DNA of 64,000 nt, from contig OY992838.1 of the NCBI GenBank assembly GCA_963921425.1, forward strand, positions 19,943,861 to 20,007,860, in the 5' to 3' direction. This document shows, one piece after another, positions 1-10,163 of this stretch. The stretch comes from Dryas octopetala (taxonomy: Eukaryota > Streptophyta > Magnoliopsida > Rosales > Rosaceae). Under the pieces are notes generated by a model, which saw only the letters and a list, made by a program, of their open reading frames with translations, was not told where the DNA came from and did no database searches. Within the stretch, counting starts at the first letter, position 1; the number at the start of each line of letters is the position of its first letter. Both the position numbers and the translations under genes were made by a program.

Positions 1-446
1 AAAAAAAAAAAAAGTTAAGAGACTACCAATTTTAAGGCTCCAAGTCCAAACCCCACAATAGGCATTGCATAACACATCCAGGTCAAAAAATTCGCCAGTT
101 CAGCAGTGCATTTTGTATAACCAAATAAATCAAATTGAATTGAAACAAATTTGAGCAATAATGAACCGGGGGGGGAGGGGAGATTAAACTACCAATTGTA
201 TTGCATAAGTGAATCAAGCCATACATAAATTTCAAGTGCATTAACACCAAATAATATAGAAATGCACGAACTATATATGATAATATACAACAGAAACTAC
301 AACTTTTTAATGCCCAGCAAGTAGTTGATACGTGCTAAAAAGTTCACCACCCAAGTATGGGGGGTAACTGGCATCAGCCAGAAACCATGATGCCTCTGCA
401 TCTTTAGACCTTGTATCATGGTCCCTTGTGAACCAACTCAGATTCA
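1..446. other. Downstream flank of the PPR gene, no gene seen
   Basis: The window opens inside an A run. The rest is AT-rich non-coding sequence with a short G run near 169-180. It probably contains the 3' UTR of the minus-strand PPR gene, but no poly(A) site could be fixed. Confidence 0.5.
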
Positions 447-2402
447 CTAGCCAGCAGCTTCGAAAGGATCTCTTCTCTTTACCCTTTTCTTCGTCATCTC
501 TGCCCACCTTGCAAGGACATTGGAGACTTCAAACTTACCAGCAAACTTCATCTTTTGAGCCAACTCCTCAAGTATGTCAGGTTTCCCAGCTCTGGAGAAG
601 TCGGCTCCAAACTTATTGAAGTCAAGTTGAGGAGTTTTCATTCCTTTCTCTATCATTTCCTCTAGATATTTACAGGCCTCTCCTGATCTTCCCTGACTTA
701 TAAGACCTCCAATGAAAACAGTATATGAGTTATCATCAGGGCAACACCCCTTGTGAATCATCTCATCCCATGCTGCACGACCCATTACATAATTTCTCGT
801 CTGAAAATAAGACTTCATTATCATGTTATAAGTGTGTATTGATGGCTCAATACCATTTTGAATCATCTTCTTGTATATCCTCACTGCATCATCTGGCATT
901 CGCTGCCTCGTCATCATTTTGATCAAGGCATTGTAGGTCCGCCCATCAGGAGTGCAACCGTTTTCCTTCATATCTTTCAACAATCCATAAACCATGTCCA
1001 TCTTCTTCTGATTTCCAAACCCTGTGATTAAGCATGTGTAAACCGCAGCATCTGGCTGACACCCAGATTCACGCATTTCATCAAAAAAGTCAACTGCTTC
1101 TTCCATCCTCTTTTGCTTGCAGAGATCCCGAATCAAAATACTATAGCTTCTAACATTGGGTGATGGGCCCTTAGCATTCATGACCTCAAACAACTTGATA
1201 GCATCAGACCTCTTGTGACACCCCAACAACCCTCCAAGCATAGTATTATGTGCAACAATATCAGGCTTAAATCCCTTATCAATCATCTCATTCCACACCC
1301 TCCCTGCCTCCATTAAATTCTTCACTCTGCACCACCCATTAAGCAGCACTGAATAAGTTTGTAAATTTGGTGTAAACCTCCCTTTCAACTTGTCAAAAAG
1401 CACTTGCATTTCTTTTCCCAGCTTTGCCCTTCCAAGAGTATCAAGCAAGCAATTAATGGTATTGACACCAACTTTGAACTTGTAGTACTTCATCAGCTCA
1501 ATAATGCCAACAGCTTTCTTCCTCTCTTTGGCAGCAGCAAAAGCTTTAAAGGCGATTGCAAAAGTTTCCATTGTCAAAAGTTCTTTCGCCCCCATTTCTT
1601 CAAGGATCGACACCATGGTCTCAAACTGTCTTGTCTTCCCTAAAATACTCATCATCGAATTATAAGTCCTCGAATCATGGGCAAACCCCGGCCTCTGCCC
1701 CGCCCAACAGAAAAACCGAAAAGCAGGTTTTCTAGCGTGATGGAAGCGTTTCAACACGGCCACGACCAAATCATGCGACAAATTAATACCACATTCATCA
1801 AGAACCGCCTCCATATTGCGATCTAACGCAAACAATTCTTCAATCACCTTGCATACCTTATCAACCTCTTCTGGGTCCGCACTAGAACTAACACTAATAC
1901 CCTCATTACCATCACATTCACCGCTATCCTCTTCCTCAATATCAGTTTCAGCATCAGAATCAGAACCACCTACGGTGACGCTAGAAAACCCCCTATGACA
2001 ATGACCCATGCCAACCATATCTCCTAGTAAGTGAACATTGGGCAAGATTGAAATTGCAAAACTTGAGATTTTTGAAGTGGGTGTTAGCAATTTTTCTTGT
2101 AGAGCAAAGAATGAAGTGGGGTGTGACAAAAGAAATGGAATTTGACAATGAGAATGATGGAGATTACGATGAGGAGGAGAATGAAGCAAACCAGGCAGGG
2201 GCAGAGAGCTAACACTAGGAACCCACACTTGCTCTCCACGGCGTCGTTTTTCTCGTCCCGGATCGAGAGAGCGTAGCTCGGCGGTGAAGCGGCGGTGTAG
2301 GTGGACATCTGAGAGTGTTGTTGGGTGGTGTTGAGAGTAAAATAAGTGGCGGAGAAACAGAGACTGTTGGGTGGATGTGGATCTTCTTAGAAAGAGTGAC
2401 AT
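447..2402 (-). CDS. P-class pentatricopeptide repeat protein, probably mitochondrial
   Basis: This is a single uninterrupted 651-aa reading frame. The N-terminus (about 1-60) is rich in Arg, Ser and Leu with few acids and starts MSLFLRRSTSTQQ, which suggests an organelle presequence. An acidic Ser/Asp/Glu stretch follows (about 145-180). From about residue 235 to 600 there is a tandem array of 35-residue helical hairpins with the PPR signature (TYNSMM, TYSVLLNGWC, AHNTMLGG, SYSILIRDLC, VYTCLITGF, TYNALIKMM, TYNMIMKSY, SYTVFIGGL). There is no E, E+ or DYW tail; the protein ends in a basic segment. Such P-class proteins bind specific organellar transcripts. It resembles the Arabidopsis At3g62470/At5g14820 group from memory. 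The first Met is the longest choice; an internal start near the acidic region is possible but would lose the presequence. Confidence 0.9.
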   Translation of the reverse strand: MSLFLRRSTSTQQSLFLRHLFYSQHHPTTLSDVHLHRRFTAELRSLDPGREKRRRGEQVWVPSVSSLPLPGLLHSPPHRNLHHSHCQIPFLLSHPTSFFALQEKLLTPTSKISSFAISILPNVHLLGDMVGMGHCHRGFSSVTVGGSDSDAETDIEEEDSGECDGNEGISVSSSADPEEVDKVCKVIEELFALDRNMEAVLDECGINLSHDLVVAVLKRFHHARKPAFRFFCWAGQRPGFAHDSRTYNSMMSILGKTRQFETMVSILEEMGAKELLTMETFAIAFKAFAAAKERKKAVGIIELMKYYKFKVGVNTINCLLDTLGRAKLGKEMQVLFDKLKGRFTPNLQTYSVLLNGWCRVKNLMEAGRVWNEMIDKGFKPDIVAHNTMLGGLLGCHKRSDAIKLFEVMNAKGPSPNVRSYSILIRDLCKQKRMEEAVDFFDEMRESGCQPDAAVYTCLITGFGNQKKMDMVYGLLKDMKENGCTPDGRTYNALIKMMTRQRMPDDAVRIYKKMIQNGIEPSIHTYNMIMKSYFQTRNYVMGRAAWDEMIHKGCCPDDNSYTVFIGGLISQGRSGEACKYLEEMIEKGMKTPQLDFNKFGADFSRAGKPDILEELAQKMKFAGKFEVSNVLARWAEMTKKRVKRRDPFEAAG

Positions 2403-3102
2403 TGGACAGCCATGAACGGCCGCTTGAGGATTCTAGACCTTCTGGTGGTGGTAGATTCTAATAGTCGATAGAGAGATGGCTCTCGGGGAAGATGGGTGAA
2501 GTGGCACTAGGCTGGTAGCTCTAGTACAGAGGGTTCTGGTGGCTGTAACCGACGGTAGGTACAATGGGCTGGCTTAAATTTAACTTTGCGTAGTATTGGG
2601 CCAGATTCATATCGCAGGCTGGCTCAACAAAGCCCAAATTTGATATTTATCTTTACTATCATAAAGTTAAAAGAAGAGTGCTGCTATTTGCACACCCTAA
2701 ATCTCTCTTTGCACACCCTTTCTTGAAAAAAAAAAAAAAAAACTCAAGGGAAAAGACCATTTGGCCCTTCCCTCACCCACACACCCCATTCCCATCTCCC
2801 CCCCGTACACACCCCACCCCTCACCTGCAAATTTCCCTCACCTGCAAATTTTTTTTTTTCTTCTTCACCGTCGCACCCTCCACCCTTTATCTTCTTCTTC
2901 TTCCCCCCACCCCAACCACCTCCCCCCGAGCCCTCCCCTCCTCTCCTCTCCTCTCCGACTCCTCCCCCCTTGCTCTGTTTTTTTTCCCTCCGCCGATCAC
3001 CACCTTCCTCGCACCAGCAGCACCACATTCCTCGCAGAACCACCACCGCGCGCCACCACCTTCCTCGCAGCTAGCTCACCATCGCGCGCCGGAGAGAAGA
3101 TA

Positions 3103-3281
3103 ACTTAAAAAAAAAAAAAAATTGGAGTGGGTTCGGCGGACCAGTGCCGAACCCGATGGTTTCGTTCGGTAAGTACCCACCGAACAATCCTATTCTATTC
3201 GGCGGGTACCTGTCGAACGAAACCACCGGGTTCGGCACTGGTCCGCCGAACCCGCTGCAACTTTTTTTTTTTTAATTTGTT
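3103..3281. repeat. Long near-perfect hairpin inside the TIR element
   Basis: The arms 3127-3187 and 3195-3255 are reverse complements with only a few mismatches (shared core GGGTTCGGCGGACCAGTGCC). They are separated by a loop of about 7 bases. Pairing continues outward through TTG and into an A run (left) facing a T run (right), giving arms of about 85 bases. The stem is GC-rich, unlike the surrounding genome. It could be a nested foldback MITE or a small-RNA-producing hairpin; the sequence alone does not decide. Confidence 0.85.
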
Positions 3282-3314
3282 TGGCTGTCTGCTGGGTGAG
3301 AGGAGAGAGGAAAG

Positions 3315-3351
<37 letters not shown>

Positions 3352-3870
3352 CGCTGCGCGCGGTGGCTGGAGGGCTGGGGTGGTCGGGGCTGGGTTGGGC
3401 GCGGGGAGGGTGGTGCAGCAGGGAGGAGAGAGAGGGGTGGTGCATGGTGGTGGGCACGGGGAGAGTGGTGCAGCAGGGTGGTGGGCGCACGGTGGTGGTG
3501 CTGCGCGCGGGGAGGGTGGTGCAGCAGGGTGGTGGGCGCAAGGTGGTGGTGCTGCGCGCGGGGAGGGTAGTGCAGCAGGGTGGTGGGCGCGGGGAGGGTG
3601 GTGCAGCAGGGTGGTGGGCCCACGGTGGTGGTGCTGCGCGCGGGGAGGGGAATGAGGTGGTCGGGCTGGGGCTGGGTGGAGGGGAATGAGGTGGTCGGGC
3701 TGGGGCTTGGTGGAGGGGAGGGAGGAGGTCGGGCTGGGTGCATGGATGGGAAGGAGGTGGGCTGGGTCGGGGCTGGAGGGAGGGTGCGACGGGGCTGGGC
3801 TTGGTGGAGGGGAGGGAGGAGGTGGGTGCTGCGTGGGTGGCCGGTGGGTGTGGTCGGGTGAGGGAGATGA
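3315..3870. repeat. GA microsatellite followed by G-rich tandem repeats
   Basis: A GA run of about 35 bases is followed by repeats of a unit of about 50 bases containing GTGCAGCAGGGTGGTGGGCG and GGTGGTGGTGCTGCGCGCGG (copies near 3467, 3517, 3568 and 3600). A second unit based on AATGAGGTGGTCGGGCTGGG follows at 3650-3715. The long open frames through this block on both strands are products of the repeat and not genes. Confidence 0.85.
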
Positions 3871-4051
3871 AGGAGGTGTGTGTGTTTTTTTTTTTGTCTA
3901 TTGATGGGGTGTGCAGAAGAGAAAAAATTGAGTTAGGGTGTGTTGGGTGAGGGGTAAGTGTGTCTTTTTTTTTTTAGTTTTGATTTTTTTTTTACAAAAG
4001 GGTGTGCAAAAAGAAAAAACAGGGTGTGCAAATAGCAGCACTCTAAAAGAA

Positions 4052-4321
4052 TGATTTGGTGCTACAGGCTTCGCAAAAAATAAAATTGCTTAAATTACTC
4101 TTCATTCAACAAACAGTTTCATAAAAAAATATAATAAATGAGGACATAGTTGTAAAATATATCCATTAAAATAAAATTTGGAAAATTAAAAAAGACACTT
4201 CACCACATTAAAATGTATAAAAAGTGGTGAGAAGTTATAAAACTTAAAACAAAATACAAAAAGACAAAAACATAGTAAAAATATTAATTGACATGTGCGG
4301 AGCACGTGCTAAGAAGCTAGT
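4052..4321. repeat. Dispersed repeat B, short copy
   Basis: It starts GATTTGGTGCTACAGGCTTC and ends with GAGCACGTGCTAAGAAGCTA. Its start matches 4338-4358 plus 5282 onward, and its end matches about 11690-11838, so it is a short version of the longer neighbouring repeat. The end (a 10-base palindrome, AGCACGTGCT, then CTAG followed by T) recalls a Helitron 3' terminus, but no matching 5' terminus was found. Confidence 0.45.
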
Positions 4322-4358
4322 TATTATAAAGCCATGATAATGGTTTGGTGGTACAAGC

Positions 4359-5281
4359 AAGGAGTAAAATTTCGGTTTCAAAAAAATTTTTGATGGAAAT
4401 TTTGAAGAAAATTTTTGCAAAAATTTCGATTTCGACAAAATTAGACAAAAATGACGGAAATTGCTATCAAAATATAAAAATTTTGAATGAAACTTGACTA
4501 AATGCTTATTTAATATATTATCTACTATATTATTAAAAAACATTAAAGAAACCAAATTATATAGTAGGTTTTATATGATATAAAGTGAATATAATGTGCG
4601 CTGGAGGTAAATACTGTTAAAAAAATAAGTCACTAATTAATAATTATATAAATGACACCTCAAATTTATTTATATAACAATATTAAATCATGAATTAAAT
4701 AAGTATTCAGTAAGATGTATTAGGGTTTAGAGTTTAAAAATAACTAAACGAAATCCCAAATTTTTTTTTTTTTTCTAATTGCCCAAATGCCCCAAATCCC
4801 CCAAATCCCCCAAATCCCTTTTCTTTTTTTCCTTTTTTTTTTTTCCTTTTCTTTTCTTTTTTCTTTTCTTTTCCTTTTTTTTTTCTTCTTTTATTTCCTT
4901 TCCTTCCGTTTCTTTTATTTCCTTTCTTTGATTTTTCCTCCAGTGACTTCTTCTTCTTCTTCACTCTCATTTCTCTCTCCCTATACACAGTTATCTTTCC
5001 CCAACCTCATCTCTCTCTTCCAGCCGCTCATCTCTTTCTTCCAAGATCCAGCCGCTCATTTTTTTCTCTATGCTCAACCTTATCTCTTTCTTTCCCCAAC
5101 CTTATATCTCTATCTCTCTCACCCTCTGCCACCGTCCCCTACTACCGCCCCCTGACGCCAAAGTCGATTGAAACCCATACATAAAGCCAATATTTTTGTC
5201 GAAATTTCTAAAATTTTGACGAAAATATTTTGGGATATTGATAAAATCTCGCCCTCTCCTAAAAATGAAATTTTATTCCTT
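4359..5281. mobile_element. Mutator-like non-autonomous element, copy 1
   Basis: The terminal inverted repeats are AAGGAGTAAAATTTCG at 4359 and its complement ending TTTTATTCCTT at 5281. The interior is AT-rich with many copies of AAATTTCG-like motifs and a long pyrimidine block (4760-5150). The flanks carry a diverged 9-bp duplication (ggtacaagc against gttacaggt, 6 of 9 matching). The interior matches the element at 58395-59600 in inverse orientation. No transposase is encoded. Confidence 0.7.
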
Positions 5282-5786
5282 GGTTACAGGTTTCACCAAA
5301 ACTAAAATTGCCTTAAATATCTTTCATTTAATAAAATAATCACATTAAAACACCCTAATAAATAATAGAAAATTATGATTAAATACCAAATGTCAATATT
5401 TTTTAATATAGAAAATTAGGATTAAATACCAAATGTCAATAGTTTTTTAATAAAGCAGCAACACACTAATTTTTTTTAGTTTAGGTACTAACCTAGAGTA
5501 AAACATTTTGGATTAGGTCACAAATCAGTTTGTTATACAGTTGTGACTGTTGAACAGTTATAGTTGTAATTGTCGAACAGTCACAGTTAGGGATGGCAAA
5601 AATCCCCGCGGGGATTCAATTAAAACCCTAATGGGGGAAATAAATGGGGCCGGGTTCGGGTTCGGGGATTTAAGCGGGGCCCCGAGTCGGGGGCGGGGCG
5701 GGTATGGTTTTAGGTCCCCCGACCCCGAACCCGCCCCGTTTACACTAAATATATATATAACCAAAATTTAAACGTTGAAAGTGCTA

Positions 5787-5860
5787 TGCTGGGAATCGAA
5801 CTTGGCACCTCAAACTCCCTCCCTCAGCTTCTTACCATCAGACCATCAACTTCTTATGAG
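5787..5860 (-). pseudogene. tRNA-like sequence (SINE-head-like) inside the hAT element
   Basis: On the minus strand there is a box A-like TGGTCTGATGGT (5834-5845) and a perfect box B, GTTCGATTCC (5792-5801), 32 bases apart as in tRNA genes and tRNA-derived SINEs. The full cloverleaf does not fold cleanly by eye, with no convincing acceptor stem, so it is a relic and not a working tRNA gene. Confidence 0.45.
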
Positions 5861-5870
5861 TACACTATCC

Positions 5871-6745
5871 CAATTTATATATTTATACACAATTTAGATA
5901 ATAAAACCCTAAACCCTAAACCCTAAACCCTAAACCCTATACCCTATACCCTATACCCTAACCCCAAACCCTAAACCCTAAACCCAATTTATATATTTAT
6001 ACACAATTTAGATAATAAAACCCTAAACCCTATATATACCCTAACCCTATACCCTATACCCTATACCCTAAACCCTATACCCTATACCCTAACCCAAAAC
6101 CCTAAACCCTAAACCCTAAACCCTAAACCCTAAACCCTATACCCTATACCCTATACCCTATACCCTATACCCTATACCCTAACCCTAAACCCTATACCCT
6201 ATATCCTATACCCTAAACCCTATACCCTATACCCTAACCCCAAACCCTAAACCCTAAACCCAATTTATATATTTATACACAATTTAGATAATAAAACCCT
6301 AAACCCTATATATACCCTAACCCTATACCCTAAACTTATTCTTCCAATTTATATATTTATACACAATTTAGATAATAAAATTAATAACCCTATACCCTAT
6401 ATCCTATACCCTAAACCCTATACCCTATACCCTAAACCCATACCCTATACCCTATACCTTATACCCTAAACCCTATATCTTAAACCTTATACCCTAAAAG
6501 CCTTTAAACCCCATAAACCCTAAACCCTAAACTTATTCTTCCAATTTATATATTTATACACAATTTAGATAATAAAATTAATAACCCTAAACCCAAAACT
6601 TATTATTCCAATTTATATTTTTATATACACATTTAGATAATACAATTAATAACCTAAACCCTAAACCCTAAACTTATTCTTCCAATTTATATATTTATAC
6701 ACAATTTAGATAATAAAATTAATAACCTAAACCTTAAGCTTTATA
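5871..6745. repeat. Telomere-like CCCTAAA/CCCTATA array with a repeated AT-rich spacer
   Basis: Runs of CCCTAAA (the common plant telomere unit) alternate with the variant CCCTATA. They are broken by seven copies of a spacer of about 36 bp that begins CAATTTATATATTTATACAC and ends in GATAATAAAA (starts near 5871, 5985, 6261, 6345, 6542, 6609 and 6682). The block has a higher-order arrangement and lies wholly inside the hAT element, so it is not a chromosome end. Confidence 0.9.
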
Positions 6746-6959
6746 TAAATGAAAAAACATATATATGTTAAGTAAATTAACAAATATATATGTTTAGGGT
6801 ATATACCATATATTAATGTATGTTTGTTAAATTATATATTTATATATATGTTTTAAAACCCCAAATTCCAAACCCCAAAGCCAAACCTGAAACCCCAATA
6901 CACCAAACCCTAAAGTCTAATCTCGATCTCTCAGTCTCTATTCTCTAACTATCTCAGAT

Positions 6960-7320
6960 TCTCAGTCACTCGACTCACTCGGTCTCTCTCTCGCGCAGCC
7001 GCGCCGCTCTTGGAGATTTCGCCATATCCTGTCTCGCCGCCCTTTCGCCACCATCTCACCCCTCTGTCTCGCACTCTCGTGTCTCGCCAGTCGCCTCTCT
7101 ATCTCGCCCTCTCGCCACCATCTCTGAGACTCTGACTCTCTATTCTCTAATCTCGATCTCTCAGTCACTCGGTCTCTCTCGCGCAGTCGTGCCGCTCTTG
7201 GAGATTTCGCCATATCCTGTCTCGCCGCCCTTTCGCCACCATCTCGCCCCTCTGTCTCGCACTCTCGAGTCTTGCCAGTCGCCTCTCTGTCTCGCCCTCT
7301 CGCCACCATCTCTGTCTCGC
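6960..7320. repeat. Duplicated pyrimidine-rich leader of the hAT transposase
   Basis: Two direct copies of about 150-165 bp (near 6963-7128 and 7164-7314) share GAGATTTCGCCATATCCTGT and CTCGCCGCCCTTTCGCCACC. Each contains shorter CTCTCGCCACCATCTCTGTC repeats. The block probably forms the 5' UTR, with a leader intron ending at the AG just before the ATG at 7723. Confidence 0.6.
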
Positions 7321-7722
7321 CCTCTCACCACCATCTCTGTCTCGCTTACTCCCCTCTGTCTGGTATGTATTTGGTATTTGTAACTAGCAAAGTAGCAATG
7401 TTGTTAATTGGTATGTCTGGTTTACTGCAGTGTAACTAGCTATTTGCCTATTTGGTATGTCTGGTATGTATTTGGTATGTCTGGTTTACTGCAGTGTAAC
7501 TACTAACTAGCAATGTTGTGTATTTGGTATTTGTAATGCTTTTTGGGTATTTGGCAGCACTCAATTTCCAGTAAAGATTTTGAGAAACCACATCGCCCTA
7601 AGTCCAAATGTCCGATGTTAATCTGGTAAATTTCAATATGATTATATGAGTCCTTGCTTTTAACTTGTATAGGCAGCAACTTATATAAAAGTGTATCATT
7701 TCTTGCTTTTTATTTTTTATAG

Positions 7723-10163
7723 ATGGACTCTACAGAAATGACCAGCGGCTCCGGCCATGGTGCTGAAAATGAGGAAAATCAGACAGCCCCACAAGGGCCA
7801 CAAGGCCCACAACTCACACAGCGTTCACAGCCACCAAGACCCTCAAGTACCCCACAATCATCAAATACAACACCAACTGAGGGGGGAGGGGACAAATCTG
7901 TACCAAATACCATAACTAGTGATTCAACTGGTGAAAATATACGTAAAAGGAGATGTACGTCACAAGTATGGGATCATTTCACCAAGCGTATCGTTGCCGG
8001 CAATATGAAAGCTGTTTGCAATCTTTGTAGTAGGATGCTAGGAGGGAATAGCAAGAATGGAACAAAACATTTACATGATCACATCAAATGTTGTCCTATG
8101 AAGAGACAAAGAAGCATATCACAATCAATCTTGAATCTTACAAGGAGTGGCGATGGGAGCTTTAAACTTGGTACGTATAACTTTGACCAAGACAGTGCAA
8201 GGAAGGAACTTGGTGTTATGATTATTATCCATGAGTATCCGATGTCCATGGTTGATCATGTTGGGTTTAGAAGGTACTCCCAAACTTTACAACCATTATT
8301 TAAGGTTCCTTCTCGGAATACTATTAAGAGTGACATCTTCAAGATTTTTGAGTTTGAAAGAAATAAAACAATGAAATTCTTGGATACCAATGAAAGTAGA
8401 ATTTCCGTTACTACGGATATGTGGACATCTAGCAATCAAAAAAGGGGATTTATGACTGTCACTACTCACTTTATTGATAATTGTTGGAGGTTGCAAAGTC
8501 GTCTTGCGAGGTAAATTTATTTAATTATTTGCTACAATTATTTTAATACGTTATGATGTAATCAATTCACTAATTTTTCTTTTAATTTAAATGATTTTTT
8601 GGTAGGTTTGTATATGTACCAAGTCCACACACTGCGGAGGTACTTGCGGATGTTTTGGTGGATTGCTTGTTGGAATGGAATCTCGATCGTAAGGTATCCA
8701 CTTTAACGGTAGATAATTGCACAACCAATGATGCCATGATTGATATAGTTTTGGGGAAGTTGTCTTCTAGTTCACTTTTGTTGCAAGGAGGCTTTTTTCA
8801 CATGCGTTGTTGTGCGCACATTCTAAACTTGGTGGTGAGGGATGGGTTAGATGTTATAAAAGAGAGCATTGAGGTTATTCGGTCTAGTGTTGCATTTTGG
8901 ACCGGAACTCAAAAGAGAGAAGAAAGGTTTATTGAGGCGGCTCGACAATTAAGATTGTCAAGCACTAAAAAGTTGGAGCTTGATTGCAAAACTAGGTGGA
9001 ACTCTACATATTCCATGCTTTCCACTGCATTGGAATATAAAGATGTTTTTCCACGGCTGAAAATGCGTGACTCTCTATACAAAAAAGTGCCTAGTGAAGA
9101 AGATTGGTCAAAGACAAAGGTGTTAGCTGAAAAATTGAAGCTTTTTAATGATGTGTCTGAGTTATTTTCAGGGTCCAAGTACCCTACTGCCAATCTTTAT
9201 TTTCCAAATATTTGCAAGATTAGGTTGGCAATTGAACAATGGATTTTGTCAGATGTGACTGAGGTGAAAGAAATGGCATCAAATATGCTACCAAAGTTTG
9301 AGAAGTATTGGAATACTATGCATGGCTTGATGGCAATTGCAAGTATCTTGGATCCAAGGTATAAGATGATGTCCGTTGAGTTCTATTTTCCAAAAATCTA
9401 TGGAGGCGAATCTTTTCTTAAGATTGAGGAAGTTAAAAAGTTAGTGTATGACTTGCTTAAAGAGTATCAACAAAAACCCAGTCAAAGTCATCAATCTTCT
9501 CAACATTCTAATGCTAGTGCTACTGTTTCACAAAAGGTTTCACCTGAAGTTGATCAAGAGTTTCTTGAGTTTTTGGCTATTTCTAAGAGCACTCACAGTG
9601 TGAGGTCAGAGTTTGATCAGTATCTAGAAGAGTCTCTTATACCATTGAATGCTGATTTTGATATATTGGTTTGGTGGAAGACAAATGGGGTCAAATATCC
9701 TAAACTGCAATTGATGGCTAAAGATATTTTGGCTATTCCAGTTACTACAGTAGCTTCAGAATCAGCATTTAGTACAAGTGGCAGAATTGTGAGCCCTCAT
9801 CGTAGTCGTCTTCATTCAAAAACTATAGAGGCCTTGATGTGTGCTCGAGATTGGCTATGGAAGGAGATAGAAGGTAATCTGAAAATTGTTTTAAGGTTTG
9901 CTAATTAATTTGTTTTAAGGTTTTCTAATAATATTTTTTTGTTTTGTTTTATGATTAGAATCAAACCCGAATGAGGTAGAAGTCATGGAATCTGAAACTT
10001 GCGTTTCAACTAATGATGATTTTGACATGGAGGAGGTAAGCAAATCATGATTGAATCATTTGATGGTTTAATTAATGAAGTGTGACTATTCTCACTTTAT
10101 TTTGTTTTGATTGTTTAGGTTTCTTGCCTTGAACAGGAGAATAGCTCATTATATGAAGTGTGA
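7723..10163 (+). CDS. hAT transposase, BED-type, 725 aa, apparently intact
   Basis: The exons are 7723-8510, 8606-9873, 9959-10035 and 10119-10163; every junction is GT-AG and the frame is kept throughout. A polar low-complexity N-terminus precedes a BED zinc finger at about residues 78-125 (Cys99, Cys102, a His cluster at 117-120, Cys123). The RNase-H-fold core carries the motifs TTDMWTS and TVDNCTTND, and the C-terminal hAT dimerisation region holds DILVWWK and ASESAFSTSGR; these contain the expected acidic catalytic positions. It would excise and reinsert the surrounding element by acting on its TAGGGATGG ends. The start ATG directly follows a 3' splice site, so a leader intron is likely. 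No stop or frameshift was seen. Expression is unknown. Confidence 0.9.

Larger units (their letters stand above)
2676..4043. mobile_element. 1.37-kb non-autonomous TIR element with 8-bp target duplication
   Basis: The left end GAGTGCTGCTATTTGCACAC at 2676 is repeated in inverse orientation at the right end (finishing 4043). Similarity continues for about 55 bp with a second GCACACCC block on both sides. The flanks carry an identical 8-bp duplication, taaaagaa, at 2668-2675 and 4044-4051. No transposase is encoded. The interior is strongly polarised: C/T-rich on the left (2760-3000), a long hairpin at 3103-3281, then G-rich tandem repeats to about 3870. An 8-bp duplication fits hAT-type insertion, but the TIR does not look like the hAT elements elsewhere in the window, so the superfamily is left open. 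Confidence 0.85.

Noticed and set aside
3103-3281. Calling the hairpin a microRNA gene
   Set aside because: Shape alone is not enough; the stem is longer and more perfect than typical plant precursors and no small-RNA evidence is available.
3195-3743. Long Pro/His-rich and Gly/Val-rich open frames on both strands
   Set aside because: They are translations of GA and GGTGGT-type tandem repeats inside the TIR element, open on both strands and without domains.
4270-4321. Helitron 3' end (palindrome followed by CTAG-T)
   Set aside because: A palindrome and CTAG are present, but no TC 5' end, Rep/helicase or conserved terminus in the related copy near 11838 was found, so only a dispersed repeat is called.
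4734-5155. Lys-rich minus-strand and Phe-rich plus-strand frames
   Set aside because: They arise from the pyrimidine tract of the Mutator-like element; the second copy shows the same low-complexity translation.
5871-6745. Regularly spaced repeats that could look like a CRISPR array, or a true telomere
   Set aside because: This is a plant genome; the spacers are repeats and not unique, and hAT sequence lies on both sides, so it is neither an array of that type nor a chromosome end.
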